Positions 21,449-33,028 of a DNA stretch of 64,000 bases are shown here, one piece after another. The stretch lies in the NCBI GenBank assembly GCA_030052745.1, contig JANBVO010000006.1, positions 434,001-498,000 of the forward strand. The letters run 5' to 3'. Made by a program: the position numbers and the translations under genes. The first letter of the stretch is position 1. Each line of letters starts with the position of its first letter. The DNA is from Pleurostoma richardsiae. Its lineage: Eukaryota > Ascomycota > Sordariomycetes > Calosphaeriales > Pleurostomataceae. A model generated the notes under the pieces. The model did not search any database and had not been told where the DNA came from. It saw only the letters and a program-made list of their open reading frames with translations.

Positions 21449-23803
21449 GGCCACGACTCTTGGCTGAAGAAGACGGAGTGGGCCGAGAGGTAGAGACAAG
21501 CCAGACTTATCCCTGGGGTGGATGGACGTTTATAGTCGCAGGACCCTGGCGACGCTCCCTCTGGATCTTGATCCGCATGGAGCTAAGAGTTGGCACGTAA
21601 CGTTGACAAGCAGGGACTGGCAGGGACCATGGTATGCCTCTATCGATGGCCCAATGCCCAAGGCGGGAAATTTAGCAGACGGGCCGAATCGTGATGGTGC
21701 GCTCCACGCGAGTCGCAGGGTTGAGTCCGGGGAAGCAACACTTGAAGCGCCCACTTGACTCCTGAAGATGCAGACGAGCAACTAGCTCGATCGGCTGGGT
21801 CGCGAACGCATCCCACCATCTGGGTCGGTGGCGCATCTGACCGAAATATAAGCACATGGCAAGACGGCAAGACAAAGTTAGAAGAGGGTGCCTGACCGCG
21901 AAGCATAATGGCCTTCTCTCCCTGAGATGGTGGGTCCGCATGATGCGTGAAGGACTGAATCTCTTCCTCGCAGACAGCAGGCGGCTCCCGATCTGAAGCG
22001 GAGCAATCTTAAAGTGACCTGCAAACACTTGTGGCCGACAGGGGCAGATGCGGCAGATCGACTATTGAGAACGAACCACTTGACGTGATTCGCCGGCCTG
22101 GAATTTGCAGTAATCAGCGGCACTGGCGCTCCTGGGTCAGGGGCGGAAATTTGAAAGGAGGGCAGCAGCAGTAGCAGGACGGAAAGGGATCAAGGTCGCC
22201 TTTGGCGCCATGAGGCACCCATGTCGCTGAGCCAGAGATCTCGGCCCTTCCCCTGTAGGAGACGGAGCGTGGACGGGAGCCTTGAATCCCGTCGTCAAGT
22301 CACGACAGGCTTTCCATCATGGGGATTGGTGTAGAAACTCGACACCAATCTATTGTAGCATAGGGTTAAAGGAGACCGGCCGACAGGGCGCCGTTACCTC
22401 CAGGATGCTGCCATTCGACCATCAATGAAACATGACCACTCGGCAGTAGGACATAGCAAGCAAAGACGATAAGACAAGGTGGCCTCAGGCAGATGGTGCA
22501 CAGACTAAAGAGGAAGACACAAGGCGGACTCGTAGATCTCGAATTGCTGGCGGTTTACGGCACCAAAGGGAGCCAGGTAAATGACGGCATATACTGGCCT
22601 CAGCTGAGACACATGCACGCCATCGAACCTCGTGAGAATGGGGGGATGGCCATTGGTGTCACGGTCGTGTCTCACCTGTCTCGCTGGTTTAGAAGATTGC
22701 CCGTCTAGGGCTCGAGGCGAGAGCAGGGAGATGCCCGATTGTCGTCTGCTCGAGGGCGTGCAAGTCCTTAGCAGCTTAAGGTGGTACCTAAGCAGAGCGG
22801 GGTTGTCGGCCCCTCCCCTCCCTCCAATAGGTGCCGGCCCGAGGTGGATCGTGACCGTGGTGTTGACAGACCTGCAAGCCTGGATGTAACATTGGCCGCA
22901 AGCATGTGAGCGTGCTGGGTTTGCTTTGTGCTAGGCGTAAAAGGCCGACAGACAACCTTGAGCTCATCTTGGCTGAGCCAGAGGGAGGCCGGGAACCCTG
23001 GAGAACGGCCGGGTTGAGAGGGGCGTACTTCTAGATATCACAGCCGCAGTGCCCCCGCAAAGCACTACCCCGGAATCCCCGCCTCCATCGCCCGTTGACT
23101 GCACTCACGGGAAAACACCCTCACAGGGCCTATCGGCCCAAGCAACCCGGTTTTACGGGTTCGGCTACTTACTTAGTCTTGGAAATGCGATCGATCGTCT
23201 GCTGTGCCGAGTCCACGGGTAGGCAGCGGCTCTGTGATGACGAGATCAGGTGGCAGACTTTACCTCCCAGTAAAGAAAGAACATGACCGGCGCTCAGGAC
23301 CAGTAGACAAGTAGGGCCGCATCAAGGCAAGTTCATAGGTCGGTAGTTGCGGCGGGATGTGCTATGGTCGCAGACGGGCAGATTGTTTGCCGGACAGAGC
23401 ATCCCTTCAGAGTCTATTCGGGACCACAACTTGCCATTTTCTCTATTGGGCGTGAGTCGGCCTTCATTTCATCTCCCGAGAGGATGCCAGTACGGCCTGG
23501 AACGAGTCCACTAGCGCATGTCCATGACTGTGGAAGCCTCCCCTTCATAGCAACCTGGCGGGTCGTCCTTCAACAGCTCGATGTCAAAAATCTAAGAGGG
23601 ATGGAATCTGGACGGTATGTTGCTATATGTGTGATGGGGAAAGACAAGGTCTGAGCGGCAGTTGGCTCATACGTCAAGCATACTGGTGATAGTGATATCA
23701 AGATGCTAGTCAAACTCGATGACATGAGCTTGAAAGTTGCGTGATGGCGATTCTCTCTCCTCTCATCGCGTCTTGTTCTTCGGTATGGGCTGGGCTGAGA
23801 AGC

Positions 23804-23819
23804 ATATATATATATATAT
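23804..23819. repeat. (AT)n microsatellite
   Basis: Eight uninterrupted AT dinucleotides in intergenic DNA. Confidence 0.95.
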
Positions 23820-24472
23820 CGAAGCTCGGTAGTACAAGAGCCGGAAAAGGTTCGACGCCTTCTGCCCCTTATTTGTGTGTGCGTGGTTTGGGGCGATTCG
23901 AAGCTGCGAGGCCGGGAATGGACGTTGAGGTTGTACTGTACGTACGTACTATGGTATACTCTACGCACAGGCGCACGGTGTCGTGTGCTCCGAAATTACT
24001 TGGTACTTTCTCGGCGGGCCGTACGGAGTTACAGGCACCAAGTTCCCAATTTCTCCGCATAGGCCCGCCAAAGCCCCGCTTGCCCCCTCTTCCCCTCTTG
24101 TCCGACTGCCCCTTCTCCCCAGGTCTCTCCAACGGGACTCAGGGACGATGCGAGAAAGGTGTCGATCATATTGAAACGAACAGCACAGATCCCGCCACAA
24201 ATACTCTACGACGACTTCTATCTTGATAGGGATACATAGTGCCGCGATATGCAGGAAGACCTGACACACTTGCCGGCTGTGATGAGGTACCCAGATCTAC
24301 GCTCGCTTGATTAACTACACCCCAACTGCCTGCAATTGTTGCACTGGCGTGTGTGTGCTTGCTTGCCAGGGTCTTATTTGCACTGGGCCGCACTGCGACT
24401 CCACAGCGTATCGCGGACCGGGGAATTCTTGTCCCCAGCAACGTTCCCTGTCTCCGCTGATCTAGAGTAGGG

Positions 24473-24501
24473 ACCTACCTAGGTACCTAAGGTACCTACC
24501 C
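24473..24501. repeat. clustered GGTACCTA palindromic motif
   Basis: Two overlapping copies of a TAGGTACCTA-like palindrome with flanking ACCTACC steps. Similar copies recur in other intergenic stretches of the window (near 6066, 25507-25540, 40948-40968, 41311-41340, 56048). Function unknown. Confidence 0.7.
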
Positions 24502-27077
24502 GGGTGATTCTCATAATTCCAAGGAACGTCACTTCAGTCCGAGGCCGGTATCGCCTATGTGAGCAGGTGAGCTATGCAGAAGTGGACAAATGCGTCCCAA
24601 TTGGGTAAGAAGGCATGGACGCTGTCCCATGAAGAGGATGTGCATTGCCAATGCCTCTGATGCGAGAGCTCTGCCAATCCCGACGCGGCCCCCGCTTTGC
24701 AACTTTCTTTTTTGACCGGGAGAGACGGAATTCGCGTTGTGTAATAGCCACCGAGGTTATCATCCCAGCTAAGTACGTTTACGCATTAGGACGCCTGGAC
24801 GGGTCATCTGTTTGTGGCCTAGGCACGGGTGATCGATCCGTGGGTCGCGGAGAAGACCAGGTCGCAACAAAATGGAAGTCCGCCAACCCGGCGTGCTCAC
24901 CTGGACGGGCCGAAGAAACTTCATGCGTTTCGCGAACAAGCCCAAGTGAAGCACCACTGCTCAGCATATTTAGGTACTCTGGTGGCTAGGCCGCTCGAAC
25001 AACAGGAGACGGACGTGCAGCTTCTCTTCTCGCTCTGAAACATCAACCGCTCAAGCGCTTGGTCGCTCTCCATGTCGCTCTGTATCTGGCTATCAGCCCA
25101 GCGAGAGAATAGCAGATTTACACCATCACCGCATATGGATCTGCACCTCATGATGCATCACGCTTCCTCCGGCGGATTCACACCCACTATGACATAACGG
25201 CCGCGTTGTTGGACCTCTTCCCCCGCTCCCCACACACAGCAAGCCGAGAGAGGAAAAGCGGCCAGCCACCGGCTGGGAGAATGCTTCTTGGTTTCCCCCC
25301 GGGGCCCCTCCTTTGCTGATGGCGCCATTGGTGCGCTCCCAAGTCTTTCTCCAATGCGGAGATGGGCCCCGGTAGGCAGCGCTGTTAGCGACTACCGCCA
25401 ACTAGAGACGAGAGATGCGAGGAGACACGCTCTGGTCGGCCCGGTCTGGGGTACATGCCGCCTAACATCACACGCAGGGCAAGGTACTTCCGCCATTTCC
25501 TGTGCCTACTGGTACCTATGGTAGGGTAGGCTAGGTACCCTGCCTCCAAACGCCGTCCAATGGAGCGTCGCCTGTTACTGACCCGGACGGGAGTTACCCC
25601 AGCCTTTGGCGCGACTTGGATCTCAGACCCCGTCGCTCCCCTCTCGCTCCCTTCCTGCACCCTCTCGCGCCGTCTCCAATCCTGTCTACAAGTGCATCAC
25701 AACCACGCTGCCCCTTTGCCATCCTGCGCTTCCGGGTGTGCACCGTCGGTGGAGAACGTTACCCAAAGGCTGAGGTGCACATGCGAGACAAAAGTATCAC
25801 CCGAGAACCAGACGGAGCAGCAACCGGCGGTTACATGTATACCTTGACAGGAGATTGGAACTGACCACCGATTTGTTTGTATGGCTTCTCCTCTCACTTC
25901 CTCTCCACGTCTCCCAATGGCCCTGCTCTACCCCTCGACGTTCCGCTTCTTGACGTCCCATTGACAGCATTAAACTCTGGACCAAACCCACGCGCAGAAG
26001 ACGACGCATGCGCCACGGCTCCCGCATCGCCGAGAAAGCTTGTAGCGCTTCTCCTCTTCCCCAGGCCGTCCCCGACTCCTCACCTCCTGTCACCATTGGA
26101 GGCGTCCCGTCTACCGAGCGGCACACTTCCCCGCTTCTCTCCCCGTCCTTCCTCCGCGTCCCTCTTTCTCGCTCTGCACACAGGGGGGTGTTTTGCCTCA
26201 AATCCCCGACTGCCTCCCAAACCTACTCCTCTTTCCAGGCCGTGACGAGGGAACCCCATTCTCCGCCCTTCTTTCTATCTCCCGTTCTACCTTATTTGGC
26301 TCATTGCTGTCCCCTAACATCTCTTGAGAACGTCGTTTACGCAATCCTGATCTGACCTCTTCCCCGTTTCTTGGCGCTATACAGGTGTCCATTCACAGCA
26401 TCCCGGAACGAGACGAGCGAGCAACATCGAGTTCCCGGCAGGCAGACCTCCTCTCAGAGTTCCACCTGCACACGGATTCTCTCTGCTGGCCTTGTCCAAC
26501 CGCCGATTCTACCGTCCCCCACGGCTCGCAGAACGTCCCGTCCTACATACTCTGTTCTTCCGTAGGTGGGTAACCTTCGTCTTTCTTTCTTCCCTTTGCA
26601 CACTGGCCGCCCTGGCCACAAGACATCCCTCGACCACCTGACAGCTGTCCGGCAGTCCGCTGCCGCCTGTCCTCTTGTGCCCCCCTCTTACTGATCCACG
26701 ACCTGTTTTCAACCCTCTGTCCGTCTGGAGAGCCGTTACCCAGCCGCGAGAACGACTTCGAGCCTGCTTGTCTGTCGTGAGAGGTCTAGCTCTGCCGCAA
26801 AGGAGGGTGGCAGCGACAACGGGGAGCAAAAGAGGAGAAATCCAACTTCCATCACGCGGTGTCCCGGGGAACATGATCGTTTTGCTCGATGCATCCGCCT
26901 GTCTGCGTACCTCACCCCACAAAATTATCCCGCCGGCCTTCTCCCCCAGCTCGCTTCAGTCGCCCTTCCCCCACTTCTCGTGCTGCCTGACGCCTTACGC
27001 TGCCTTTAGCACCCTCCTCACTCGCTCCGAGACCACCAATAGTGCCTGACATACCCCAGGATCTCTTTCCTCGCACC

Positions 27078-30000
27078 ATGCTGCCGATACAGTCCATAGA
27101 AGGCCCGCCTGCACACACTACTGCCGAGGAGAATGGGGAACCCCGGCAGCAGAAGCCAAAGACTCTCCCATGTAAATACTGCAGCAAACGTTTTAGGTGA
27201 GTTAGACGGCTCTATCCATGCTTCTACCAGATATTGACTTACATTGGCTTTGATTTAGGCGTGTGGAGCATGTCCAGAGGCACGAGAGAACGCATACTAA
27301 GGAGAAGCCCTTTTCCTGCGGCTGGGCTCGCTGTGGGAAAACGTTTGGACGACGGTGAGCCAGTTTCCTGTCTTGGTCCATCCATCCGTGTGATTTGCCT
27401 ACCATTTTCTGGGGCTTGTGCTTTGCTTCCACCACTCACCGTCGTTTGCTTCCTGCTTCCCACTATCCCACAGCAAGACATCTTCCATACTCTGAAATTC
27501 CAGTCCACCTGAATATGTTCTAGTCCATCCATCTAGAAGCTTTGTAAAACTGGACGAAGATCTGTGCTTATATGGACATCAGCGATCTTCTCGTGCGCCA
27601 TGAGAAGCTCGTCCACCTCAACGAGGGCGGCAAGGATGGTAACCGGCCTCGGAAGTCGTCCTCGGGGACCGCGCATGCGGGGGGCCCCGAGGCTCACGGC
27701 GATAACGAGATGCTGGGTCTACAACAGCGTGCGCCCCAGCCGCTTTATCCACCGGATGCGATGAACCCTGCGGTCGTCGCGACAATGCCGCCCGACCCGC
27801 GCATCGCCCCGAGAGCTGCACCCGCCTGCAATCTAGACCTGCTCTCCGACGCCGCTACCCACCTCGCGAGCGCCGGCGAGGTTCCCAGCATGCAACCCAT
27901 GATGGCGGATATGGGTCAGCCACAAGGCGGGCTTGCGCGGGTAAAGACCTACGACGAAGACATGTCTTACGGTGATCGCGGCAGAGAGCAGAATCCCGGA
28001 GGTCTCGGCCATGCCTTCCCTGTCCAGTCTGCCCAGCCGACGTTTGACGACTACAACCTCTTTCTAGACGACTTCGGATCGTCGTCGCACTTTCTGCCCC
28101 CAGCTCTTGAGTCGGAACAGTCGTTTGGCCTTTGGTCCCGTCCACAAGCCGACATGCAGCAACGCGGACCATCCAAACCGTCATCATCATTTCCGTCTAG
28201 GTTTCCGTCTCTTCAGCCCGATCCTAGGGACGCATCGGACGGTATGTCTCGGCTGCAGGACGATGCTATGAGAGCGCCGACTTGGAGGATTTCGGCTGTG
28301 GACCACACCGTGATCAAAAATCGGCTGGACGAATTCTCGTCCGTACTCCCGAGCGACTTCGTGTTTCCCTCACGACACACCCTAACGCGATTCCTCGAGG
28401 GTTATATCGGCGGCTTCCACGAACATCTCCCGTTCCTACACCTGCCTACTCTATCTCCGACTGATCTTGCCCCGGAACTACTTCTCGCCATCCTCTCTGT
28501 CGGTGCGCAATACCGATTCGAAAGCCATCGAGGGCACGCGTTGTGGTACGCAGCCAAGGCGGTAGCTATCGAACAGATAAGGAGGAGACACAGCCATGAA
28601 CTGCATGGCTTGCTCCCCACGCCAGCCGCCTACAGTCCACATTCTACTCGTCCCTCACCAAGCTCGGGGCTTCGGCACTCCTTTACTTCCGTCCACCAAG
28701 ATCGTCCGATAACGCAGGACACCCATCGGGAACCCTAGTGAGTCCTCGTCCTCTATACTTCCCACTCAACGTAGTTTATGTTTGTAGCTCACGGACTAGC
28801 AGCTCGCCCAATACTCCGCAGGCGAGACTTGAAACCATTCAAGCACTTCTTCTGTTGTTTTCCGTCGGCCTCTGGGGAGCTAAGGCTATCCTCCACGAGG
28901 CACTTTCTTTGCAGAGCCAGCTTGCTCTCCTGATCCGTGAAGAGGGGCCCATGGCCGAGCCTGCCCAGATTGCTGACTGGGAAACCTGGATCCGGATCGA
29001 AGCGAGCACGAGGACCAGGCTTATCTCATACTGTTTCTTCAACCTGTGCAGTATAACGTATAATACTCCTCCGTTGCTGCTAACTTCGGAGATGAATCTC
29101 TTCCTGCCCTGCCCATCCCGGCTGTGGAGGGCAGAAAGCGCGTGGCAGTGGCAGGAAGCTCGGCAGTCCGTCCCGAACATGGACGTGTCCTTCCAAGATG
29201 CTTTCTCCAGACTCCTAAACAGGCCCTCACAGGGACCACTCAGTCCTATTTCATCTCTTGGAAACTATATCCTCATACATGCTCTGATTCAGCACGTATT
29301 TCTCCTGAAGCAGACATCATTCGCAATCGCGTCTCCTTTCGAGGTCCACAGAGGGCTCAAAGTCGAAGACATTGAAGAGGTGAGCCAGGCTCTGAGGGTA
29401 TGGCAGATTGGCTTCGAGCAGCACCGCATGCGGGCGGCCGAATCTGCTCAGCAATTTGGAAGCGATAACTTTCCCGGCGGTCCTGTTGCCTTTAATTCGA
29501 CAGCATTGCTGCGAATCGCCTACATTCGCCTCTATACGGATCTAAACCCCAGCAAGGTGCTTGAAAGTCGCGAACCAGTCCTGATTTCAGCAGCTTTCAA
29601 CGAGGCACCGCTTGTCGCTCGCAGCCCACGGCTGCATAGGGCGATCTTGCAGGCGATCCATGCGTTGTCGATGCTAGTAAAGGTTGGAGTCAACTACGTC
29701 GCGAGGACGAAGTCTCTAGAATGGAGCATGCAGCATTCTTGTGAGTGTGCCCGCTGGTTTCATGCCACCGTCGTGTACTTTTGTCATGCATTGGATGTAA
29801 CTGTTTCATGGCTGACGGCAATTCATGCAGTGTGCAACCTCGAGTGCGCTGTCCTCCTCTCCAAGTGGCTTATGACGCTTGCAACAGCAGGTCCAAACGA
29901 GCCGCTGTCTCCTGATGAGAGAAGCCTTCTTGAAATGGTCCGGCGCATGCTCGACGAGACCGAGTTCGCCGTGCCTGTCGATCCTTCCCTTTCCGGTCCA

Positions 30001-30228
30001 GGGTCCGCTCATCCGTCGCGGATGGACATGTCGCTCAACGACTCCATGAAGCTTCGGCAACTTGCCGCAGCCGTGATCCGTTTGTGGGCTGAAACCTTCA
30101 AGGGAAACCACATATTTGAGATGGTCAAGATCATGGGCCTGGGGCTCGAGGGGTATGCGGACATCTTGGAAAAGCCTCGGGATAGGACGCCGCTTGGGAG
30201 GCTAGTTCCGAATCCGGGGCTTGGGTAA
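27078..30228 (+). CDS. C2H2 zinc-finger / fungal_trans transcription factor
   Basis: Exons 27078-27196, 27259-27354, 27583-28737 and 28788-30228; 936 residues if exon 4 is read through. A further 90-nt in-frame segment, 29741-29830 (GTGAGT..GCAG, with GCTGAC), looks like an intron; removing it gives 906 residues. Two adjacent C2H2 fingers are split by both early introns: C32-x2-C35-x12-H48-x3-H52 (CKYCSKRFRRVEHVQRH) and C60-x4-C65-x12-H78-x4-H83. A disordered middle follows, then the fungal-specific transcription-factor domain from about residue 350 (FLEGYIGGFHEHLPFLHLPT, then QARLETIQALLLLFSVGLWG). By architecture it is a nuclear DNA-binding regulator; target genes are unknown. The frame change at 28738 is solved by a 50-nt intron ending TTTGTAG, giving REPYSRTSSSPNTPQ. 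The start ATG has a good context (CACCATGC). Confidence 0.87.
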
Positions 30229-31250
30229 AAGGCTCCGTGTATCTGGACGTCGTCATGGAGTGTTCAAACAGGCGACTACGGCCCACTCTCTACTATATCT
30301 AGATCCTCGCGAGCTTCCGGAATATGGACGGCCTACCGATCGGAAGTCTATATGAGCCGCAGGAAAAGGCTCCTCGAACAGTCGAAACAAGCTGACATCG
30401 TGTCTCGACGCACCATACCGACCGGATGAGACTACCTGGTGGGGGATGGACTTTGGCTACGTCCCCAGACCGGGGTTCAACCTCCGATGTGGCCTCCAAG
30501 AGCGGGTAAGGACGGCTCCTCACTCATACACTCATAGAAGGCCCGCGTCGCGTGACCATGTCATTATGAGAAGGAGGTGATGGAGAGGCAGAGAACACTA
30601 GGATTAAGAGATGGCGGCAGCCGGCCGTCTCTGCTCCGGACCCGATTAGGAAATCACAGCCTATCATCGGGGTGAGCAACAGCCATTTGCCCTAGGCGGA
30701 CGGAGATTTGACAGGAGCTCCTCATGTCCTGATGAGTTAGACCATGAGGAACTTCTAGGTAGATGGTCCTTCTAGTTAGCCGTCTTAGCTTTGAAGCTTT
30801 GAAGCCTTGCTTTTTGTATCCTGCTTCTCACTTCCGCGTTTCTGAGGACGTCTTCTTCAGTCGTTGCCCCAGTAGCTTTGCAATTACGACACCAGATAGA
30901 TATAGTGTGCATGGAGATTCACATATGTTCTCCTTGATGTTACCATCAACCGCCACAAGCGATTGTTGAATCCTTCGAGGCACTATTGTAGAGGAAACGA
31001 AGTGACTCTCCCAAAGAGGTGTGATAAGGGGCTGCTTGACTAATCATAACTACTACTTTAATCATATCATGTGACACCGTGTCTTAATTCCGTGTCAGCG
31101 CTCCACCAGATTCGCGTCTCCTGAATGCGATGACTTCATCAACTTGCACAGCGAACGGGATTGAGGAGCACTTTGTCATCCCAGACTCCATTTCTTTCCT
31201 CCAATTCAATATTCAGTTGTAACTGTCATCACTTTCATCTCCTACTTGAC
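30229..31250. other. intergenic region
   Basis: About 1 kb between two co-directional genes, comparatively AT-rich toward 30750-31150. No gene, RNA or repeat recognised. Confidence 0.5.
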
Positions 31251-32790
31251 ATGCCTCCCAGAAAGCGACAGGCGCCCGAGACACCGGAGACAAGCGGCGG
31301 CCGCCGGAGGTCCACGCGCATCAGCTCGTCGGGCAAGAAAAGCCTTTACTTTGAGGATGACTCGGACGATGAGCTGGGACTCGATGACGGCACGGAGGGC
31401 AGAAGTCGGGAGTTGAAAAAGTCAAGGGGGAGGTCTGCAAACAAGAGGGCGAAAGTGGAAGAGGATGACAGCGACGGCTACAATGATGAGGAGACGGCCG
31501 CGGAGGACGGGGAGGAGGAGGAAGAAGAGGAGGAGGAGGTGCTTGACGACGATGATGATGATCGGCCCCGGAAAGTTGGCAGGGTCACTATAATACCCCT
31601 GCCGAAGTTGAGGGACACCGGCGGCGTCGACTACGAGGATACTCGCCTTCATAAGAACACGCTCCTGTTTCTGAAAGATCTCAAGGCCAACAACAAGAGG
31701 GACTGGCTGAAAGGTAGCTCGTCGAAATAGTCACTGAATTGTGCATTTTAAGAGCTGACCTGTCGCAAGGGCATGACAACGAGTACCGACGGTCCCTGAA
31801 AGACTTCGAGTCCTTCGTCGAGACGCTCACGGAGAAGATTATAGAGGCGGACGGGACCATCCCCGAGCTGCCCCTCAAGGACGTGATATTCCGGATATAC
31901 CGCGACATTCGGTTCAGCAATGATCCCACTCCGTACAAAGTAAGTTGGTAGCAGCCCGCCTCCCTGCCGTCCCTGCCGTCCCCCCTACCTCCTTCTCTTC
32001 TTCCTCTCTATACCGCCCTCCACCCTCCCGGCGCCAGACTGACTCACACCCTTTACAGCCACACTACGGTGCCGCCTGGTCCCGGACGGGCCGCAAGGGG
32101 CCCTATGCCTGCTACTACGTGCACGTGGAGCCAGGAAAGTGCTTCGTGGGCGGAGGCTTGTGGCACCCCGACGCGGGTCACCTGGCGAAGCTGCGGGCTA
32201 GCATCGACGAACGGCCCCGCCGCTGGCGGCGGGTGTTGATGGATGACCGCTTCCGGCGCACTTTCCTCCCCGGGGCGAAGGCCGGGGATGAGAAAGCCGC
32301 TCTGAAGGCATTTACAAATGCAAATCAGGAGAACGCGCTTAAGACGAAGCCCAAGGTGCGTTTGATAGTTTCCTCATTCAGTGTTTCTCTTCACTTGTTC
32401 AGTGCCGGCTCTTGACGCGAGAACTGAGGCTCGTGTGGTGAGAAAGGCTATCTGGGCTAAGCGGAGAACCCGGCTATAGGGATTCATCTCGGACCATCGC
32501 GACATCGAGCTGCTTAAGCTGCGGAACTTCACGGTGGGCAAGAAGGTTGCCGACAACATCTTCACGGCCGAGAACGCGCAGGAGCAGATTATCGACATCT
32601 TGGGTGCTATGGTGGGATACGTGAGTATTAGTCCCGCTCTGGGAAGTGACTACTGATGTGTTTTATATGCTGACGATGAGAGGTTCAGGTCAACTTCCTG
32701 AATGGAATCGTCATGCCGGACTTCAACTTGGATGATGATGAGTCGAGCGAAGAGGAAGAGGAGGAGGAAGAAGGTGGGGATGATGAATGA
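31251..32790 (+). CDS. DUF2461 family protein
   Basis: Five exons: 31251-31713, 31770-31939, 32059-32355, 32480-32620, 32689-32790; 390 residues. The N-terminal about 130 residues are basic then strongly acidic (runs of Glu and Asp), suggesting a nuclear or chromatin-associated disordered tail. The folded part begins LLFLKDLKANNKRDWLKGHD and continues with FRIYRDIRFSNDPTPYKPHY, WSRTGRKGPYACYYVHV and GKCFVGGGLWHPD, all hallmarks of DUF2461 (TIGR02453), found in bacteria and fungi with no established biochemical role. The C-terminus is again acidic. Intron 1 (31714-31769) must end in AAG: the only nearby TAG would make a 17-nt intron, and the phase fits only the AAG. Confidence 0.87.
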
Positions 32791-33028
32791 GAATTGATAG
32801 TTTAACGATTCTGCATGTACAATGATGAGGTCAATATATGGTGGTCTTCTAAGGGTTAAATAGACAGGGCCTAGGAGATGCCTTGAGATGCTTCTTGTTG
32901 CTAGACTAGGACCATAGGGATGTCCATCTCGTCTTTGCGGACGGAGGATGACGCATGCACTGTCACGATCGAGGAGGCTCCGAGATGAATAAGTATATAT
33001 GCAATAGCTTCGCGTATATATAGTACTA

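Larger units (their letters stand above)
21449..27077. other. long gene-poor region
   Basis: About 5.6 kb without a supportable gene. All ORFs are under about 165 residues, overlap on both strands and show no domain or credible exon joins. It contains an (AT)n run (23804-23819), a cluster of GGTACCTA motifs (24473-24501) and a second cluster near 25500-25545. From about 25880 to 27060 the plus strand is strongly pyrimidine-rich and probably includes the leader of the C2H2 regulator. No terminal repeats, transposase or reverse-transcriptase remnants were recognised, and the base composition does not look RIP-degraded. Confidence 0.5.
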
